This document shows positions 59,386-64,000 of a stretch of 64,000 nt of DNA, in pieces. The position numbers and the translations under genes were made by a program. Source of the stretch: JARBUG01 sp035628915 (GTDB taxonomy: Bacteria > Bacillota > Sulfobacillia > Symbiobacteriales > Symbiobacteriaceae). The notes beneath the pieces are model-generated. The model was given only the letters and a program-made list of their open reading frames with translations. It had not been told where the DNA came from and did no database searches. The first letter of the stretch is position 1; each line of letters begins with the position of its first letter. Where the stretch lies: positions 186,001 through 250,000 of the forward strand of contig DASPIW010000012.1 of the NCBI GenBank assembly GCA_035628915.1, written 5' to 3'.

Positions 59386-60618
59386 TCAGTTGCGGGGCGT
59401 CGCCCACCGCATGCCTCCCGACAGCAGTGCGGCAATCCCGCCGATGATGGCGAGGCCCAGCGGCACGCCGAGCGACCACATGAATCCCCTCGCGAACAGC
59501 TCCCAGAACCCGGGCTGGGCAAGGCCGGTGGGCAGGCCACCGAGTACAGGAACCACGGGCACCATCTGTAGAACGGCAGGACTGACGGTTCGCATGAGGA
59601 GCAGGGTGGCGAAGTAGGCCAGCGCCGCGTGCAGGAAGCGAGCCAGGATGTACGGCTGCATGCGAATGTCGGTGCCGGTCAGTACGCTGGCGACCTGGCC
59701 ATGAACGGAGAGGCCGCTCCAGGCGATGACGGCGCCCGCCACGGCCACCCGCTGAACCAGGTCCGCCGAGGCTTTAGCGGCCGCCAGCGTGCCAAGGTCG
59801 ATCTCGAAGAGGCCGTTTATGGCTGCTTTGACTAACACCGGATCGATGCCAGCCATTTTGAAGAGAAGCATGAATGGGGTGGCCAGGAGGGCATATAGCC
59901 CGACCACCTCCACGATCTTGACGATTGTGGAGAAAAGCATAATGAAGCCAGCAATCATCCAGAGGGTCTTGATGGAGTCGTTGACCGCGTCGCCCATCAT
60001 CTGCCCGAAGGGGCGCCCGTCTTCTTGGCGGGCTTTCACGAGGGCGTCTACCGCCCGGCCCAGGATGTTTCCGGTGCGGACGGTCTCCTTGTGTGCGTTC
60101 CGGTCGCGATAGCCATAGAAGCGGAAGATGAGGCCGACCAGAAAGGCCCCGATGTAGTGGGCGATGGCCATCGTCTTGCCCAGCATGGGGATGCTGAACA
60201 TGCCCACGGCAACGGCACCGAAGATAAATAGGGGATCTGCAGTATTTGAGTATGCTAACATTCGCTCGCCCTCAATTTGTGAACATAAACCTTGTTTACG
60301 GAACCTGGCTGTGATCACGGCATCCATCGGGTAGCCGGCTGCCAAGCCCATGCTGAGGACGAAGGCGCCCTCGCCCGGGGTGTTGAACAGCGGGCGCATT
60401 AGCGGCTCAAAGAGCACTCCGATGAAGTGCACCACGCCGAGCCCCAGCATCAGCTCGGAGAGGATGAAGAAAGGTAACAGCGATGGAAAGACCACGTTGA
60501 GGAACAGCGTCATGCCATCCTTGGCGGCTTCGAGGGCGGTTTCTGGATACCAGACCAGCGAGAGCGTCAGTAGCACAGCGGCGGCCGCCCACACTATGAT
60601 CGAGATTCTCCCCCGCAT
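59386..60618 (-). CDS. ylbJ: YlbJ-type sporulation integral membrane protein
   Basis: From the ATG at 60618 (GTGGAGGTG upstream) the protein has 410 residues and about ten membrane helices. It starts with a helix rich in tryptophan and alanine, then LFLNVVFPSLLPFFILSELM and the glycine-rich MGLAAGYPMDAVITARFRKQ, typical of YlbJ/nucleoside-gate-like proteins. Conserved SNTADPLFIFGAVAVGMF and AINGLFEIDLGTLAAAKA segments follow. YlbJ is needed for spore cortex formation in Bacillus, so this gene is the window's main evidence for an endospore former. It is monocistronic. Confidence 0.85.
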   Translation of the reverse strand: MRGRISIIVWAAAAVLLTLSLVWYPETALEAAKDGMTLFLNVVFPSLLPFFILSELMLGLGVVHFIGVLFEPLMRPLFNTPGEGAFVLSMGLAAGYPMDAVITARFRKQGLCSQIEGERMLAYSNTADPLFIFGAVAVGMFSIPMLGKTMAIAHYIGAFLVGLIFRFYGYRDRNAHKETVRTGNILGRAVDALVKARQEDGRPFGQMMGDAVNDSIKTLWMIAGFIMLFSTIVKIVEVVGLYALLATPFMLLFKMAGIDPVLVKAAINGLFEIDLGTLAAAKASADLVQRVAVAGAVIAWSGLSVHGQVASVLTGTDIRMQPYILARFLHAALAYFATLLLMRTVSPAVLQMVPVVPVLGGLPTGLAQPGFWELFARGFMWSLGVPLGLAIIGGIAALLSGGMRWATPRN

Positions 60619-60740
60619 ACGGCACCTCCACGCGTATTGTGGCAAGTCCTCATAAGGGCTTGCCACATAAGGTATGTCCCAGGGCTTAATGGGAGTACGC
60701 CGTGAAGCCATCCCCTTTGAGCGGTTGACCGCCGTTCATC

Positions 60741-62089
60741 ATGGTTGACGAGTTCGTCGACGCGTCTGTGAGTGCGCGCACTGTCGAGCGGCCCCAGGTC
60801 CAGCGCATGGTCAGCAATGCCAAGAAGAACCCGAAGCCCTTCGATATATTCCTCATCCACAAGACCCACACGACCGCTTCGCCCGCAACCGGGAGGACGC
60901 AATCATCTACAAGTCCCTGCTCCGCCGGGACTGCGACATCGACGTGCGCTCCATCACCGAGCAGTTCGAGGATTCGCCACCGGCAAGCTCCTCGAGGGCA
61001 TGATGGAAGTCATGGCCGAGTTCTGCTCGCTCAACCTCTCCCAAGAAGTCATGAAGGACATGAAGGAAGGCGCCAGCCAGGGCAAGGCGATGGGACTCCC
61101 CCTCTGGGATACCGGATCGGCGAGTCCGGCGCCTACGAAATCGTGCCCGAAGAGGCCGCTGTGGTCCACTGGATCTTTGAGACGTACACCAAGGAGCAGA
61201 AGGGGCTATTGTCGGTTGCTCACCGGCTGCACACCGGTGGCGTCAGACTCTTCGGTCCGGTCGGCGCCAAGTACAAGTGGTCCAGCGTAGGTATCCGGGC
61301 GATCCTGTCGAACCCAGCCTACATCGGCAACCTGGTCTGGAACCGACGCAACGCCGCCAGGAAGTCCCGCGTGCGCAACCCCGAGGACTGGATCGTGGTG
61401 GAGGGCGCCCATCCCCCCATTCTCTGGAAGGAGACCTTCGAGCTAGCTGGTCAGATCCTGAAGGGGCGCCGCGGGGTAAGGAATTCCGTGGAAGATTACA
61501 TGCTTAGAGGTATGGCAAAGTGCGCCGACTGTTGCGGCAGCATCTGCTGCTACCGCCAGCAGTGGCGGGCGAAGAACGGGGTGCGCAGGCACCAGCCCCA
61601 GCTATCTTGCTCTGAGTATCACCATAGCAGGCGCTGTTACTTCAAACACGCGCCCATTGAGGAGGTCGAGGCCGCTCTCTTCGATTACCTGACACTGGTT
61701 GTAGAGGGTAAGGTAGGTGCCGAGGAACTCGATGTTACGTTCCCACACATAGATGCAGTCCGGTCCGAGGCCGAAGTATAGCGCCAGCAAATTGACGGCG
61801 TAAGCGCCAAGTTCCAACGCCAACTACAGGCTTATGAAGCTGGCGCTCTTGATTTGAACGACCTCAGGACAGCGCGTGAGCGAGTGTGGAGGCAGAGCGC
61901 CAGGCACTCCTGCGTCAAACTAAAAAAACAGAAGCACGTCTTGATGTGACAGCCACTAGCCATGCAGATGCGCTAAGAAAGACCATTCGAGATGCCCTTG
62001 TGTCCCCGAAGAGTGACAGCCCTCCACCCTCACAACGTCGTGAAGCCCTAAGAACGGTCGTTGACCATATAGAGTACTCGCGTCGCTGA
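60741..62089 (+). pseudogene. Large serine recombinase, truncated and frameshifted
   Basis: The reading FVDASVSARTVERPQVQRM belongs to the resolvase catalytic domain, but the N-terminal part with the nucleophilic serine is missing. The frame breaks several times: HDRFARNREDAIIYKSLLRR-type sequence lies in a second frame near 60870-60960, and LEGMMEVMAEFCSLNLSQEV in a third. From about 61100 one frame gives the recombinase domain (EEAAVVHWIFETYTKEQKGL and ILSNPAYIGNLVWNRRN) and a zinc ribbon (AKCADCCGSICCYRQQ). A TAG at 61779 and another frameshift precede the coiled-coil end (TVVDHIEYSRR). It is a dead integrase of a former mobile element. Confidence 0.85.
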
Positions 62090-62124
62090 GATGCACTGAA
62101 GATCGTACTTAGAGTCGGTTAGTA

Positions 62125-62163
62125 TTGAAGAAAGCACCCCATGGTCCGGGGTGCTTTCTTCAA
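62125..62163. terminator. Long perfect inverted repeat after the recombinase remnant
   Basis: A 16-bp perfect repeat (TTGAAGAAAGCACCCC with GGGGTGCTTTCTTCAA) encloses ATGGTCC, 36 bases after the recombinase frame ends. With no separate T-run it may still terminate because its 3' arm ends in CTTTCTTC. Confidence 0.6.
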
Positions 62164-62494
62164 TGCTCAACATCGCGGTCAGAACTGAAAGCAACGCCCT
62201 CTGCCGCCTCCTAAGTGTGGGCTGGAGCTCGCCCAACACCCACTTAGCCAGGAGTGTGTCACGGGCCAACTATTCAGTTCTCTGCTTAAGGAATTGCAAA
62301 TTTTCAGTCATAGAAAGTCAGTGTAACGCCCCAGATGCCTTGCCACAATAGTAGACGACGATCCTGTATCACCAAGACGACCTTTGTTGTTTTGGTGTAC
62401 TGGGGCCGGTTACTCCCGTTTCGGTGCCTGCAATTGGGTTGGATGGGCAAATTGATAACAAGACCAATGTTCATCACAAAATGGAGGCGGTTTC
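62164..62494. other. Intergenic region, no gene seen
   Basis: It is AT-richer than its surroundings, with no open frame that has a supported start. A promoter for the hypothetical gene at 62495 probably lies here, but I could not pick out a convincing -35/-10 pair. Confidence 0.4.
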
Positions 62495-63031
62495 GTGGCA
62501 CACCCAGATCTCGGTCGGTTTATCCGGAACGACTTCGACAACATCTACTCTGGTGCGAACGTTTGGAGATGGCACATTGAAGGGCAGCACCAACTCCTGC
62601 ATCACGTCGCAGGGGGTGATACGAGTAGTCCAAGCCTTTGGCAGCGAGTTCTCGTCTATATCAGAAATGCCCCACCGGACCACAGCCCTTTGCCTCCGGG
62701 TGACGTAGATTTCATCATGGGCGGACAGATATTGGCCACTCCTACAGACTGGGCGCGCGTAGAAACCCACGATGGGACCTGGACGTACTACTTCGGTGGG
62801 CAGGCCGAGAATTATGACAGGGGATGGCAGTGGGACAGGGGAATGCGGGTTCGAAAGGATCACTACGAAAACGGGGTGGCCATCACGATCAGCTACGACG
62901 ATGTCCTCAGGGCTGATGGCGACTACAACGACTACATCATAGAGGCTAATGTCCTGTGGATCGGAGGCGCCCAGGCCGGAAGCGCTCCAACAGGAATTCA
63001 TCGAGAACACGGAGCGCATTACGGAGTATAG
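62495..63031 (+). CDS. Hypothetical acidic, beta-rich protein
   Basis: A 178-residue frame starting at GTG (62495), seven bases after GGAGG. An opposite-strand frame covers the same bases but lacks such a site and looks like a shadow. The protein is rich in tryptophan, tyrosine and aspartate (WARVETHDGTWTYYFGGQAE, then NYDRGWQWDRGMRVRKDHYE), and ends in DGDYNDYIIEANVLWIGG, which resembles the aspartate-rich calcium-binding end of DUF4114-type domains. It has no signal peptide. It lies between two serine recombinase remnants and may be cargo of a lost mobile element. Confidence 0.55.
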   Translation: MAHPDLGRFIRNDFDNIYSGANVWRWHIEGQHQLLHHVAGGDTSSPSLWQRVLVYIRNAPPDHSPLPPGDVDFIMGGQILATPTDWARVETHDGTWTYYFGGQAENYDRGWQWDRGMRVRKDHYENGVAITISYDDVLRADGDYNDYIIEANVLWIGGAQAGSAPTGIHREHGAHYGV

Positions 63032-63228
63032 GAGTGGACTGCTCCAGTGTCTAACGCGGGCAGGAAAACCTAACAGGTCGCTTATCCGGCCGGGCTGGTC
63101 TAGGCTTTCCAAAGAGCGTCGTCGGAGCAGGCAGCCGGCCGATACCAGTCTCTTCATCTCGAACAACGAGTTGGGCTAGCCGGACAGGGCGCACCATTGC
63201 TCACACAAAGGCAAGCCCTGTCTCACTT

Positions 63229-63622
63229 ATGAAAGTTGTTCGGAACCCTGTCGAAGACTACATGCTCCGGGGAATGGCTAAATGTGCTGACTGCGGTGGC
63301 AGCATGAGCTACTACCGGCAGCAGTCGAGCGCCAAGAACGGCGAGCGCAGGTGCCTCAGTTATCCTGTTCCCAGTACACCACAGTCGCCGCTGTTACTTT
63401 GATCATGTTTCCATCTCAGAAGTCGAGGCAGCCATCTTCGATTTCCTGAACAGGGTGGCGGAAGGCTGGGTGGCTGCCGAAGAGTTGGAGATCACCTGTC
63501 CGCGCTTGGACTCCGTGCGAGCTGAAGGAGAAGAGCTTCGTCGTCAGATTGAGGGGATCGGGGTTAGGTTCCCAGGCCCGGCACAATCGGATGACTCAGC
63601 CTTTCAAGTGGCGATTCACTAA
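63229..63622 (+). pseudogene. Second serine recombinase C-terminal fragment
   Basis: The reading VRNPVEDYMLRGMAKCADCG, then GSMSYYRQQ, is a close paralogue of the zinc-ribbon part of the recombinase remnant at about 61480-61580, and VEAAIFDFLNRVAEGWVAAE parallels the following segment. A frameshift near 63350-63400 separates the two halves. Catalytic and recombinase domains are absent. It is a partial duplicate or the remains of a second element. Confidence 0.8.
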
Positions 63623-63848
63623 GGCTGACCTGTCAAGGCGCCTAAAGAGAGTCAGTTGATTCCAATGCGGATTTCCTGCTCAGACCACTAGATGTTTTCA
63701 ACAATAGTGAAGGGGGTTAGGAAGGGCCGGGAAGCGATAAGTACCTGGAACCACACCGGCAGCAAGGCTTCGCCGAGTCATGCGATGTAGTATTGCATCT
63801 GTGTCCGGTGCTGCAGTAGGCGGCGACGGCAGTTTCGTACAACCAACT

Positions 63849-63889
63849 AAAAGCCCGGGAGATGCACGCAAGTGACATCTCCTGGGCTT
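63849..63889 (-). terminator. Terminator of the partial gene at the right edge
   Basis: On the minus strand AGCCCAGGAGATG and CATCTCCCGGGCT pair with one mismatch around an 11-base loop, followed by TTTTAG. It begins seven bases after the stop of the partial gene. Confidence 0.75.
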
Positions 63890-63895
63890 CCTGCT

Positions 63896-64000
63896 TACGC
63901 CCCCCGCTTGGCCTCCCGCACCGGGCGCCCCTCAATATACCCCCGCTCTGCGATCGGCGCCAGCTGAAACCGCGGCCCCGCCTCATCGGCCCACTCCCAG
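63896..64000 (-). CDS. 3' end of a gene that continues beyond the window, unknown
   Basis: On the minus strand the last 34 codons read WEWADEAGPRFQLAPIAERG, then YIEGRPVREAKRGA and TAA. Codon use is like the housekeeping genes, and a terminator follows directly, so it is a real gene end. The visible tail shows no family signature. Confidence 0.6.

Noticed and set aside
62474..63166. Leftward 230-residue frame opposite the hypothetical gene at 62495
   Set aside because: It has no ribosome binding site and shadow-like composition; the plus-strand frame has GGAGG at good spacing and a more protein-like sequence.

Overview
The window reads as a chromosomal segment of a high-GC, endospore-forming, largely anaerobic Firmicute. 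The evidence is a ylbJ-type sporulation membrane protein, a copper-amine-oxidase-like/AMIN cell-wall amidase, strong AGGAGG-type ribosome binding sites with frequent GTG and TTG starts, ferredoxin-linked tungsten/molybdenum enzymes, an ammonia-forming nitrite reductase and a probable selenoprotein. A Symbiobacterium-like clostridial lineage is my guess, from general character only.

Layout. (1) 1-4.9 kb: a degraded, gene-poor stretch, then a plasmid-type ParM/ParR partition pair and a tyrosine integrase just downstream of tRNA-Leu(UAG), which looks like an integrated plasmid-like element. (2) 5.1-21.4 kb: one long leftward cluster of twelve genes headed by an FCD-type GntR regulator. It encodes a DUF6282-like hydrolase, two aldehyde:ferredoxin oxidoreductase (AOR) family enzymes, an FrhB-like iron-sulfur protein, three MmgE/PrpD proteins, an isocitrate-lyase/PEP-mutase family lyase, a TAXI-TRAP transporter and a UbiD-family decarboxylase. 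This resembles a complete uptake-and-degradation route for an unknown carboxylic acid. A decayed tRNA-Leu-like sequence lies beyond it. (3) 21.9-30.5 kb: a seven-gene chemosensory operon of the Wsp/alternative-function type, whose output protein carries an EAL (c-di-GMP hydrolase) domain. (4) 30.6-33.1 kb: an uncharacterised protein and six tRNA genes (Pro, Gly, Arg, His, Gln, Lys). (5) 33.1-44.3 kb: housekeeping genes: yfcE-like, rdgB, rph, murI, a MarR regulator, a cell-wall amidase, an unexplained large imperfect palindrome, tmRNA, smpB, rnr, ppa and a two-domain thioredoxin-like protein with an in-frame TGA at its second redox motif.

(6) 44.4-48.5 kb: glycerol-3-phosphate dehydrogenase and an alkyl-DHAP-synthase-like FAD oxidase, divergent from a regulator with an exact palindromic operator between them. 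(7) 48.5-52.8 kb: nrfHA plus a two-component system whose sensor carries a CxxCH haem motif. (8) 53.0-58.8 kb: a ribose operon (rbsRKDACB) preceded by two LacI-type operators. (9) 58.8-64 kb: a decayed hydroxyacid dehydrogenase, ylbJ, and a region of large serine recombinase remnants around one lone hypothetical gene, ending in the 3' end of a gene that continues past the window.

All assignments come from reading motifs, domain order and context in the sequence. No database search was run.
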